From assembly GCF_003236305.1 (NCBI RefSeq), contig NZ_POTX01000001.1, positions 58,619 to 122,618 of the forward strand: DNA of 64,000 bases. Reading direction: 5' to 3'. Below are positions 34,922 to 43,318 of the stretch, piece by piece. Position numbers and translations under genes: made by a program. The first letter of the stretch is position 1; every line of letters begins with the position of its first letter. The stretch comes from Micromonospora endophytica (GTDB taxonomy: Bacteria; Actinomycetota; Actinomycetes; Mycobacteriales; Micromonosporaceae). The notes below the pieces were generated by a model. The model was not told the origin of the DNA, did no database searches, and was given only the letters and a program-made list of their open reading frames with translations.

Positions 34922-35866
34922 TCATGTCGCCTCCCGTAGCCGGGGATCGATAACTGGATAGATCAGGTCCAGCCCGGTGTTCACCACGACGTAGACGGTG
35001 GCGCTGACCAGGACGACGCCCATGACCACCGGCAGATCCTTGCCGTGGACCGCGTCGAGCATCAGCACGCCCAGACCCGGCCGCGAGAAGACCTTCTCCG
35101 TCACGACCATCGCGCCCAGCAGCATCCCGAAGAGCCACCCGGCCAGGGTGATCACCGGAAGCAGCGCGTGCCGCAACGCGTGGCGCAGCCGGACACCACC
35201 GTCGGACATGCCGCGAGCTCGAGCCGTCAGCGCGAACGGCTGCTGCAACACCCGCTCCAGCCCCTCCCGCATCACCTGACTGAGCAGGGCGCCCACCGGT
35301 ATGGCCATGGAGATGGCCGGCAGCACCAGACCGGTCAGCCCGTCGCCACCCACCGCCGGCATCCAACCCAGTTGAAAGGAGAAGACCGTCAGCAACAGGA
35401 TCCCCACCCAGAACATCGGCACCGAGGTACCGACCAGTTCCGCGCCCGAGGCCAGCCCGCGAATCCAGCGGGCCCGACCGGCGGTCGTCAACGCGCTCAC
35501 CGTCGCCACCACCAGCGCCAGCGCCATCCCGGCTCCGGCCAGTTGGAGTGACGGGCCGATCCCGGCGCCGATCGCCGACACGACCGACTCGTGCCGTTGA
35601 TAGGAGTAGCCGAGGTCGCCGCTGACGACCCGCCCCAGGTAGGCGCCGTACTGGACCAGGAGCGGCCGGTCCAGTCCGTAGTCCACGGCGATCTGTGCCC
35701 GCACCTCAGGCGTGACGATGGTGGTCCCGACCAGGGCATCCTCCACGCTGCCGGGCGTCAGGTGCAGGGCGCAGAACGACACGGTGACCGCTCCCCACAA
35801 CACCATGACGGAGGTGGCGAGCCGGACCAGTAGGCGGCCACCGATCGCGGCTCTCCTGCTTCTCAT
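34922..35866 (-). CDS. ABC transporter permease, DppB/OppB type
   Basis: ATG 35866 is preceded by GAGGG at eight bases. The 314-residue product has the OppB-type start (MRSRRAAIGGRLLVRLATS and a LTPGSVEDALVG periplasmic stretch), about six helices and the EAA-like ARARGMSDGGVRLRHALRHALLPV. It pairs with the DppC-like permease. It begins ten bases after the binding-protein stop, so the transport genes form one operon. Confidence 0.9.
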   Translation of the reverse strand: MRSRRAAIGGRLLVRLATSVMVLWGAVTVSFCALHLTPGSVEDALVGTTIVTPEVRAQIAVDYGLDRPLLVQYGAYLGRVVSGDLGYSYQRHESVVSAIGAGIGPSLQLAGAGMALALVVATVSALTTAGRARWIRGLASGAELVGTSVPMFWVGILLLTVFSFQLGWMPAVGGDGLTGLVLPAISMAIPVGALLSQVMREGLERVLQQPFALTARARGMSDGGVRLRHALRHALLPVITLAGWLFGMLLGAMVVTEKVFSRPGLGVLMLDAVHGKDLPVVMGVVLVSATVYVVVNTGLDLIYPVIDPRLREAT

Positions 35867-35876
35867 CGGGGTGCCC

Positions 35877-37562
35877 TCATTCTCCGGTGGTCCAGGCACC
35901 GTAGAAGGCGGGATACGCCGGCTGTTCCCAACTGATGCCGTTGGCTCGCTTGCTCGTGGCAAACACATAGCTGGGCGAGTAGACCGGGAAGACGGCGGCA
36001 TCCTCGAGGACCTTCCGCTGGATGCTCGCGTAGAGCTCGGCCCGTTCAGCCGGATCGCCGGTCTCGAGCGTACGGTCCAGCCAGGCGTCGACCTGCTTGT
36101 CCTGATAGCGGGCGGCGTTGGCGCCGGATCCGGTCTCGGTCGGGACGTTCGTGCTGTGGAAAAGGTCCCGCAGGGCGTCAGCGTCGATCCGCTGCCAGCT
36201 GAAGTCGGCCAGATCGTAGTCACCGCGAGCGGCGATCCCCGGGTAGGTGCTCAAGGTGACGTCGAGGAACTGCACGTCGATCCCGATCTTTCTGGCCGCC
36301 GCCTGGACCTGCTCGGCGAGCACCGGCCGCTGCTCCCGGGCGATGGCCCGGACGAACATCCACCTGACCACCAACCGCTGGCCGTCCCTGGTCCGGTAGC
36401 CCTCGTCATCGCGGCCGGTCCAGCCAGCCTGATCGAGGAGCGCCGCTGCCGCCTGCGGGTCGTGCCGTTGCAGATCGCGGGTGCCGGGGTCGTAGCCCAC
36501 GGTGACGGCCGCGATCGGGCTCGTCGCGGGTTCGTAGACACCGAAGTAGAGGCTCTTCACGATGGTGGCGAAATCGATGCCGACGCGAAACGCCTGCCGG
36601 ACCCGTACGTCTGCGAATGGCCCGGCGGAGGTGTTCGGATAGTAGTTGTAGTTGCCGCCGGATGCCTGCTGGCGCTGCACCGTGATGTTCGGGTTGGCCT
36701 CGAGCTGCTTGACACTCACCGATGGGACACCGCCGATGGCGTCGACCTGGCCGCTGGAGAGTGCGCCGACCCGGATCGAGTCCTCAGGGATGATGGAGAT
36801 CTCGAGTCGATCCAGGTAAGCGGGACCTTTCAGCTCCGCGTCCTGCGGCGGCCAGGCGTAGTCCGGGTTCCGGCGGTAGGTGACGAGCTTGCCCGGCTCG
36901 AAGGACTCCATCACGAACGGACCGCTGCCCACCACGTTGCGGGCCAGTGCCTCCTGCCCTCGCGCAAGTGCGGCGGGCGACTGGATTCCGAGATACGGCG
37001 TCGACAGCGAGGCCAGGAACGGTGCGTGCGGACGGGAGAACGTCACCTTGGCCGTCAGCGGGTCGAGCACCTCGGTCCGTTCGTACGCGGGAATCAGGCC
37101 GGCGGCCAGTGCGGACTTGGTCTTGGGATCGACGACGTGGTCGAGGTTGGCCTTGACCGCGGCCGCGTCGAACGACGTGCCATCGCTGAACCGCACCCCG
37201 TCGCGGAGGGTGAAGGTGTAGCTTCGCTGATCGGGCGAGACCGTCCAGGACGTCGCCAGCCAGGGTTTGATCTTGCCTTCGGCGTCTATCGCGACCAGGG
37301 AGTCGACCACGTGCCGGGTGAGCAGGGCGGTCACGTCGGATGGGCTGCTGTGTGGGTCGAGGTTGGTCGGCTGGGTGTGCACCGCGAAGCGCAGGGTGCC
37401 ACCCTGGACCGGGGCGGACGCCTTGGCCTCGCTGTCCGCGCTGCTGCTGCACGCCGTCAGTCCGAGTCCGGCCGCCAGCGTCAGGACGGTGGGCAGCACG
37501 ATGCGTGAAGTGGGTCTCCGGATCCCGCGTATCCATCGGCTGCTGGGCAGTGCGCGGTGCAT
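35877..37562 (-). CDS. ABC transporter substrate-binding lipoprotein, peptide/nickel type
   Basis: ATG 37562 opens a 561-residue protein with a lipoprotein signal (VLTLAAGLGLTAC). The SBP_bac_5 body contains LRDGVRFSDGTSFDAAAVKANLDHVVDP and VGSGPFVMESFEPGKLV. It heads the leftward operon of binding protein, two permeases, double ATPase and GST-like protein. The ligand is unknown; peptides, nickel chelates or opine-like compounds are known for relatives. The polyketide-cluster exporter gene is immediately upstream (54-bp gap), so the cluster border here is uncertain. Confidence 0.88.
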   Translation of the reverse strand: MHRALPSSRWIRGIRRPTSRIVLPTVLTLAAGLGLTACSSSADSEAKASAPVQGGTLRFAVHTQPTNLDPHSSPSDVTALLTRHVVDSLVAIDAEGKIKPWLATSWTVSPDQRSYTFTLRDGVRFSDGTSFDAAAVKANLDHVVDPKTKSALAAGLIPAYERTEVLDPLTAKVTFSRPHAPFLASLSTPYLGIQSPAALARGQEALARNVVGSGPFVMESFEPGKLVTYRRNPDYAWPPQDAELKGPAYLDRLEISIIPEDSIRVGALSSGQVDAIGGVPSVSVKQLEANPNITVQRQQASGGNYNYYPNTSAGPFADVRVRQAFRVGIDFATIVKSLYFGVYEPATSPIAAVTVGYDPGTRDLQRHDPQAAAALLDQAGWTGRDDEGYRTRDGQRLVVRWMFVRAIAREQRPVLAEQVQAAARKIGIDVQFLDVTLSTYPGIAARGDYDLADFSWQRIDADALRDLFHSTNVPTETGSGANAARYQDKQVDAWLDRTLETGDPAERAELYASIQRKVLEDAAVFPVYSPSYVFATSKRANGISWEQPAYPAFYGAWTTGE

Positions 37563-37615
37563 GTGATCTCCTTGGTTGTGTTATCAGGTTGGGCTTGGCT
37601 GCGGTCGACTGGTGG

Positions 37616-39151
37616 CTATTGATCTGCTGCGGTCGGGACGGTCCGCGCTGCGCGCAGCGCGGACACCACGACCACGGCGAGGAGAAGGACGACCACCGCG
37701 CCCACCCCCGCGGCGAGTTGCATCCCGTGACTGAAGGCCTGCCCGGCGACATCGCGCAGGGCCGGGCCCAGGCCGTCGGTCAGCTGCTCCGCGACGGCGA
37801 AGGCGGCGCCTACGGTGTCTGTGGCCGAGGCGACGACATCGTCAGGTATTCCGGGGGGCAGAGCGTCGTGGACCTCCGCCCGGTAGACGGCCATCCCGGC
37901 GCTGCCGATCAGTGCGATGCCGAGACCGATGCCGAGGTCGGCGCCGGTCTCGGAGATCGCCGCTGCCGCCCCCGCCTGCGCCGCCGGCACCGTGGTGAGG
38001 AGCAGTCCGTTGCCCAGCGCCAGCGTCGGGCCGAATCCGAGCGACATCAACGAACCACCGGCGATCACCAGGGTGGCACCGGACTCCGGCGTCACCTGGG
38101 TGAGCGTGGCCAGGCCGGCAGCGGCCAGCACCAGCCCGCCGGCCATCAGGCGCGGCTGCGGGATCCGCCGAGCCAGCAGCGGGGCGAGCATGGTGCCCCC
38201 GATGCTGGCCAGCGCGGCCGGAACGACCACCAGCCCCGCCTGCAGGGGCGACAGCCCCACCACCGTCTGTAGATACTGGCTGATGAAGAACTGCATACCG
38301 GAGGCGGCGGCGATCACGAGGGCGAGCACGCCCAGTGTCACAGTGAACGACCGGTTGGCGAACAGCCGCAGGTCCAACAATGGATCGGGCCCGGTCCGCT
38401 GCCGATGGACAAAAACGGCACCGATGACCAACCCGGCCAGCATGACGGCGACCACGAAGAGGGTCGATGCTCCCGCCGCAGCCTGCTTGAGGCCGTAGAC
38501 CAGGGCGAGCACGGCCGCCAACAGCATCCCGGCACCGAGCAGATCGAGTCGACCGGGGTCGGTGGCGCGCTGCTCGGGCAGCAGCACCGGGCTGAGTACC
38601 ACCACCAGCGCCGCCACCGGCACCGCCAGCAGGAACACCGAGCCCCACCAGAACCGCTCAAGCAGCGCGCCGCCGACCACCGGCCCCAGGGCGGAACCGG
38701 CGGTGAAACTGGAGATCCAGACACTGATCGCCACGGACCGTTCCCGGGCGTCGGTGAACATGGTGCGGATCAGCGACATGGTCGAGGGCATCAGCGTGGC
38801 CGCGGTCGCACCCATCAGTGCCCGGGCCAGGATCAGCAGCTCAGCTGTGGGCGCGAAGGCCGCTGCCGCACTGGCCGCGCCGAAGGCGGCGGCACCCCAG
38901 GTGAGCAGCCTGCGGCGACCGAACCGATCGCCCACGTTGCCCATCGTGATCAGCAAGCCGGCGATCACGAAGCCGTAGACGTCGATGATCCATAGCAGCT
39001 GCGTGCTTCCCGGACGCAGGTCGGCGCTCAGCTTGGGCACCGCAAGGTGCAACACCGTCATGCTGATCGCGATCACCGCCGTGGGCAGCGTCAGCACTGC
39101 CAGACCCCACCACTGCCGAGCGGTGGCGCGCGGCGGTGCGGCGACGGCCAT
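37616..39151 (-). CDS. DHA2-type MFS exporter, likely for the polyketide
   Basis: ATG 39151 is used; a TTG at 39154 also fits the GGAGGGG ribosome-binding site. The 511-residue protein has about fourteen hydrophobic helices, the motif GNVGDRFGRRRLL in loop 2-3 and the GSALGPVVGGAL motif C of drug exporters. DHA2 (EmrB/QacA) proteins export antibiotics by proton antiport, and such genes mark the edge of many polyketide clusters. Export of, and resistance to, the cluster product is inferred. Confidence 0.88.
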   Translation of the reverse strand: MAVAAPPRATARQWWGLAVLTLPTAVIAISMTVLHLAVPKLSADLRPGSTQLLWIIDVYGFVIAGLLITMGNVGDRFGRRRLLTWGAAAFGAASAAAAFAPTAELLILARALMGATAATLMPSTMSLIRTMFTDARERSVAISVWISSFTAGSALGPVVGGALLERFWWGSVFLLAVPVAALVVVLSPVLLPEQRATDPGRLDLLGAGMLLAAVLALVYGLKQAAAGASTLFVVAVMLAGLVIGAVFVHRQRTGPDPLLDLRLFANRSFTVTLGVLALVIAAASGMQFFISQYLQTVVGLSPLQAGLVVVPAALASIGGTMLAPLLARRIPQPRLMAGGLVLAAAGLATLTQVTPESGATLVIAGGSLMSLGFGPTLALGNGLLLTTVPAAQAGAAAAISETGADLGIGLGIALIGSAGMAVYRAEVHDALPPGIPDDVVASATDTVGAAFAVAEQLTDGLGPALRDVAGQAFSHGMQLAAGVGAVVVLLLAVVVVSALRAARTVPTAADQ

Positions 39152-39188
39152 CAACGCTGCCCCCTCCGCCCGGGTGACCCATCGCCCG

Positions 39189-39839
39189 TCATCGGTGTGC
39201 GGTCGCCACGCGCAGTCCCTCCTCGATCAGGCGTCGCAGGTCGGCGGGAGTCTGAATGGCATCGGTCGGCGATCCGCCGTCGAGTACGAGGGTGGGCACT
39301 CCGCTCACCCCACGATCCCGGGCGCTGCGTTCATCGGCCCGCACCCGGTCGGCGTATGCGTCGCCGGAGAGCAGGCTGCGTACGTCCGCGACAGGAAGAC
39401 CCGCTTCGGTGCCGAGCCGCGTCAGCACCTGCGGGTCGCTGACGTTGAGCCCCTCACACAGGTAGCCGTGGAGCAGCCGCTCCACCACCGCATCGGCTCG
39501 GCCTTGCTCGGCGCCCAGATGAGTCAGTCGGTGAGCGTCGAAGGTGTTCACCGGATGGGCCTTGTGCAGGTCGATGTCCAAACCCTCGGCGCGCCCCAGC
39601 GAGTGGATCAGGTCCACCCGCGCGGCGCCGGCGTCCCCCCACCACTGCGCCATCGACGCGGCCGCGCTGAGTGCTGGGGTCCGCTCCGCGTCGGGTGCCA
39701 GCTCGTAACTGCGCCACCGAAACCTCAGGCGATCACGCCCTGGCAGATCTTCCAGGGCGGCTTCGAGACGACGCTTGCCGATGTAACTCCAAGGGCAAAG
39801 AATGTCCGCGTAGACATCCAGTTCGACGTATTTTCCCAT
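39189..39839 (-). CDS. FrnE-like DsbA-family oxidoreductase with a CPWS active site
   Basis: The 216-residue product is a DsbA-like thioredoxin-fold protein of the FrnE type (named from the frenolicin cluster; also called 2-hydroxychromene-2-carboxylate-isomerase-like). It shows DVYADILCPWSYIGKRR at the N-terminus, a helical insert with SLGRAEGLDIDLHKAHPVN and the cis-proline region GVSGVPTLVLDG. The active site reads Cys15-Pro-Trp-Ser18 instead of CPWC, so a classical two-cysteine redox cycle is not possible. A paralogue at 60537-61187 keeps CPWC. Its exact step in quinone biosynthesis is unknown. Confidence 0.82.
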   Translation of the reverse strand: MGKYVELDVYADILCPWSYIGKRRLEAALEDLPGRDRLRFRWRSYELAPDAERTPALSAAASMAQWWGDAGAARVDLIHSLGRAEGLDIDLHKAHPVNTFDAHRLTHLGAEQGRADAVVERLLHGYLCEGLNVSDPQVLTRLGTEAGLPVADVRSLLSGDAYADRVRADERSARDRGVSGVPTLVLDGGSPTDAIQTPADLRRLIEEGLRVATAHR

Positions 39840-39882
39840 GGTGACTCCTCGATGAATGTGAACGAGTGTGTGCTGATTCGGA

Positions 39883-40869
39883 TTAGACGGTCAGAACGAT
39901 GCGCCCCCGATGGGCGCGCGACTCGATGATCTTGTGCGCCTCCGCGACATCCGCCAGCGGCAGGATCGTGTGGATGTGATGCCGAACGCCCCCGGAGCGC
40001 AAATTCTCGACAAGCGCCTCATGATCGGCCAGATATTGGGCCGGGCGGGCGTTTCTCCACGCGGAGAGCGCGAATCCGGTCACCTTCCGCAGACCGATGA
40101 GTTCCATCGGCGAGATGAGGGGGATCTCCCGGCCGCCCTGCGCCGAACCGTAGAAGACCAGGCGCCCGAACGGCGCGAGCAGTCCGATGCCCCGACGCAA
40201 CGTCTCGCCCCCGACGCTGTCGAGGATGACGTCCACGCCCCGGCCGTCCGTCGCGGCGCGCACCTGGTCGGCCCAGTCGGCACTGGTGTAGTCGACCACC
40301 ACGTCGGCGCCCAGACCTTCGACGAAGGCGGCCTTCTCCGGCCCGCCGGCCGTCGCGATCACCAGGCCGGCGCCGGCCAGGCGCGCCAGTTGGACACTGA
40401 TGTGCCCGATCCCGCCGGACGCCGCATGCACCAGGACGCTTTCCCCCTGGGCCAGCGGGGCGGTGCCGATCGTCCCGGCCGCGATCGGCCCCGACGAGGG
40501 CAACACCGTCGCCTGCGCGGCGTCCAGTCCGCTCGGGACCGGCAGGAGCGTGTCCGCGTTCACCACTGCTTGTTCGGCGTACGCGCCGTGCAACGTGTAG
40601 GCCCCCACCCGGTCACCGACCGCGATCCCGGTCACCCGGGCGCCTACCTCTGCCACCACGCCGATGAGGTCACCGCCGAGCACGATGGGAAAGGAGGGCT
40701 GCCACATCGGGGCCGCGAAGATGTCCCGCCGCATCTGCGTCTGTGCGAATCCGACACCGATCGCCTCGACGGAAATCAACACCTGATCCGGTCCCGGCCG
40801 CGGCGCCGGAACATCCTCGACCTGCAACACGTCCGGCGGCCCGTACTCGTGAATGCGAACAGCACGCAT
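39883..40869 (-). CDS. Quinone-oxidoreductase/enoyl-reductase-like MDR protein (ActVI-2-like)
   Basis: ATG 40869 follows GGGAGGAG. The 328-residue medium-chain reductase has the N-terminal MRAVRIHEYGPPDVLQ, the NADPH-binding VHAASGGIGHISVQLARLAGA near residue 150 and DVILDSVGGETLRRG. No structural zinc cysteines are visible, as in quinone oxidoreductases. In actinorhodin-type pathways a protein of this family (ActVI-2) reduces the enoyl bond of the pyran ring. Neighbouring ActIV-, ActVI-1- and ActVA-5-like genes support that role. Confidence 0.78.
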   Translation of the reverse strand: MRAVRIHEYGPPDVLQVEDVPAPRPGPDQVLISVEAIGVGFAQTQMRRDIFAAPMWQPSFPIVLGGDLIGVVAEVGARVTGIAVGDRVGAYTLHGAYAEQAVVNADTLLPVPSGLDAAQATVLPSSGPIAAGTIGTAPLAQGESVLVHAASGGIGHISVQLARLAGAGLVIATAGGPEKAAFVEGLGADVVVDYTSADWADQVRAATDGRGVDVILDSVGGETLRRGIGLLAPFGRLVFYGSAQGGREIPLISPMELIGLRKVTGFALSAWRNARPAQYLADHEALVENLRSGGVRHHIHTILPLADVAEAHKIIESRAHRGRIVLTV

Positions 40870-40883
40870 CTGGATCTCCTCCC

Positions 40884-40943
40884 TCAACGAACCACTAGGC
40901 GGATTCGGCTTTTCCTGCCGCCCGTCCGCGGCGAAATGCTCAT
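40884..40943 (-). CDS. Possible 19-residue leader peptide between glycosyltransferase and reductase genes
   Basis: ATG 40943 is preceded by GAGGAG at six bases and encodes MSISPRTGGRKSRIRLVVR, a strongly basic peptide ending in TGA. It lies between the glycosyltransferase stop and the reductase start. It could be a coupling or leader peptide, or a degenerated start of a lost gene. Only the good ribosome-binding site supports it. Confidence 0.25.
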   Translation of the reverse strand: MSISPRTGGRKSRIRLVVR

Positions 40944-40953
40944 GTCGATCTCC

Positions 40954-42105
40954 TCAACCGCGTCCTCGTGGCCCGTGCGCGAGCGCCAGACGTTCGACGG
41001 TGGCGAGCACCTCCGCGGGCCCCGGAAGGCGGGACATCTCTGCTGCGACGTCGCGCGCCCGCCGCCGGTACGAGGAGTCGTCGAGCACCGCCCGGCATGC
41101 CTCGACGACGTTCTCGGGAGAGTCGTCCTCGGGGGGCACCATCACCGCGGCCCCGTACTCGACGACCCGACGGGTGAAGCCGAGGGCGTACGGCAGATAG
41201 GGAATGAGCACCTGCGGCACGCCGTAGTGCAGGTTGCCCAGAACCGTCGTGCCACCCGCGTGGCTGAGCACCACATCGCAGGTGGGTGCCACCACGTCCA
41301 GCGGTACCCAGCCCGCCCAGGCGTTGTCCGGCAGGGGCCGCAGTGCCTCGGCCACGGCGGGTGGAGCCGCCACGAACAGCTCCACGTCGAGCGCGCTGGC
41401 CTTGGTGACCAGGCCGCTGAGCACCTCGAAGTCGCGGTCGCGGCTGACCCGGCTGCCGGCCGACACCAGCAGTCGGGGCCGACTCCCTCGGGTGTACATC
41501 CACGGCTCGATCGGGCCCTTCGTGGCGAAGGGGACGTAGCTCATGAGTTCGGCGGGTGGGGCGTCGGTCTCGCGGAGGCTGGGTGGGCACACGTCGATGA
41601 ACAGGTCCGCCCTGGGCATCTCGTGGTAGCCGAGCCGGCCCAGCCAGGTACCCAACTCCGCGGCGGCGGCCAGGTCGATGGTGCGCGGCTCTCCCATGTC
41701 CACCGCCTGCCTGACGTACGGCACACCCGCGTATCGGGCCACCAACGGCGCGGCGAAGACCAGGGAGCCACCCACCACGATGTCGGGCCGCCACTGGTCA
41801 GCGAAGGTGAGCAGCGCCTCCAGACACCAACTGGCGTACCGGCCGAAGCAGCGCCCGTTGAAGATGTACCGCTCGTGCAGGTCGGTCGGAATGGTTCGGT
41901 ACGACCCGTCGTCGTACCGGAGGGTGTCCAGCATCTTCCGTGCGGTCACCGGCAGGCCCGCCAGGCCGGCCGTGGTGACGGTGGCCATCACGTTCTCCGG
42001 GCCGGCCATCACCACCTCGTGCCCGGCGTCGCGGGCGGCCTGGGCCAACGGGACGATCGAGAAGATGACCCCGGAGGTGCCTCCGGCCACGAAGAGGATT
42101 CTCAC
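40954..42105 (-). CDS. GT-B glycosyltransferase (UGT/antibiotic family), likely active member of a pair
   Basis: GTG 42105 overlaps the stop of the upstream glycosyltransferase by four bases. The 383-residue protein has the N-terminal VRILFVAGGTSGVIFSIVPLA acceptor-domain start and a C-terminal nucleotide-sugar site with VVLSHAGGTTVLGNLHYGVP, the HAGG form of the family motif. It likely transfers the deoxyaminosugar made by the neighbouring genes to the polyketide. Whether it forms a C- or O-glycoside cannot be read from the sequence. Confidence 0.88.
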   Translation of the reverse strand: MRILFVAGGTSGVIFSIVPLAQAARDAGHEVVMAGPENVMATVTTAGLAGLPVTARKMLDTLRYDDGSYRTIPTDLHERYIFNGRCFGRYASWCLEALLTFADQWRPDIVVGGSLVFAAPLVARYAGVPYVRQAVDMGEPRTIDLAAAAELGTWLGRLGYHEMPRADLFIDVCPPSLRETDAPPAELMSYVPFATKGPIEPWMYTRGSRPRLLVSAGSRVSRDRDFEVLSGLVTKASALDVELFVAAPPAVAEALRPLPDNAWAGWVPLDVVAPTCDVVLSHAGGTTVLGNLHYGVPQVLIPYLPYALGFTRRVVEYGAAVMVPPEDDSPENVVEACRAVLDDSSYRRRARDVAAEMSRLPGPAEVLATVERLALAHGPRGRG

Positions 42106-43259
42106 TCCGCCACCTCGCCCTGACCGTCCCCGTCGATTTCCGCGGTGATCAGATCGACGAGCCGGCGGGGATCCGGCAGGTCGTACGTGCCGTGCATCCG
42201 ACGGGCCGTCTCGCGAAGTGCCGAGTCCGCGAGCACCTGCCCGCACAGGTCGGTCACGTGCTCCGGCGCGCTGCTGGCCGCGCAGGTCACCCGGGCGGCC
42301 CCCAGTTCGGTCAGTTGCTCGGCGGGCTCCACGAAACCGGGGTGCGCGGGCAGGAAGACCTGCGGCACCCCCTTGTCCAGGCAGGTCAGGATGGTGTCCG
42401 GATAGCCCTGGTGGACCACCAGGTCGCAGTCGGCGGCGAGTACCGCCAGGGGCGCCTGCCCGACCCGTACGCCGGCCGGCAGCGGCGGCGTCTGCTCCAG
42501 TGCGGCCGGCGACCCGGCCACCACGACCTCGGCGCCCAGTCCGGGCAGCCCGACGGTCAGCTCCGCGAGCCTCGCGGGGCCGAACAACGCCCACGGCAGA
42601 CTCGGATCATGCACGCTCACCACCACGCGTGGGCGGCTGTCCCGCAGGTACATCCAGGGTTCGAGGGCCACCTGCGTCTCAACCGGAAGGCAACGCATCG
42701 GTTCCGACGGCGGTGCGTCGGCCGGGCGCAGGGCCGGCGGGGCGGCGCTGATCGACAGCCACGGCGTCGACAGGTCGTGCCGACCCCACTTCTCCAGCTC
42801 GGGTCCGAGCTCCATGATGGCCGCGAGCGTCTGTGCCACCGGCGTGGCGATGTCCACGCCGAACCGGACGTAGGGAATGCCGTACCGGTCGGCGACGAGG
42901 TGGGCGGCGACCGCCCAGGCGTCACCGACCACCCGGTCCGGCCGCCACTGCTCGACAATGGACGACAGCCCGTCGAGAGAACGCGCGGCGAACCGGCCGA
43001 TGATCCGGCCGATGGCGAGATCCCGCTCCGCTGCGTCCGAGGGAATCTCGACCTGCTCCCCACTGCGGTCCACCAGGCCGGCGTGCAGGGTGGTGGCGGA
43101 GACCGCCACCGCGGGCAGGCCCGAGCTGACCACCACGGGCAGCACGTCCTCGTGCCCCGCCACGATCACCTGGTGCCCGGCGAGCCGGACCGCCTGACAG
43201 AGCGGAACCAACTGGTACCAGGACTCGCGCGTGGGCCCGGTCACGAACAGCACCCTCAT
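42102..43259 (-). CDS. GT-B glycosyltransferase with a degenerate nucleotide-sugar motif
   Basis: ATG 43259 gives 385 residues with the same layout as the next gene: MRVLFVTGPTRESWYQLVPL at the start and a C-terminal sugar-nucleotide domain. The donor motif reads LVVHQGYPDTILTCLDKGVP, so the HxGG of active relatives is HQGY. It could still be active, or it could be a helper subunit for its partner. The ATGA-type coupling of the two genes favours joint function. Confidence 0.82.
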   Translation of the reverse strand: MRVLFVTGPTRESWYQLVPLCQAVRLAGHQVIVAGHEDVLPVVVSSGLPAVAVSATTLHAGLVDRSGEQVEIPSDAAERDLAIGRIIGRFAARSLDGLSSIVEQWRPDRVVGDAWAVAAHLVADRYGIPYVRFGVDIATPVAQTLAAIMELGPELEKWGRHDLSTPWLSISAAPPALRPADAPPSEPMRCLPVETQVALEPWMYLRDSRPRVVVSVHDPSLPWALFGPARLAELTVGLPGLGAEVVVAGSPAALEQTPPLPAGVRVGQAPLAVLAADCDLVVHQGYPDTILTCLDKGVPQVFLPAHPGFVEPAEQLTELGAARVTCAASSAPEHVTDLCGQVLADSALRETARRMHGTYDLPDPRRLVDLITAEIDGDGQGEVAE

Positions 43260-43318
43260 TCCAACCCTCCCGATGCGGCGTCCTGCCGGCCAGGGCCGAC
43301 GCTCCCGACGGCCACGGC

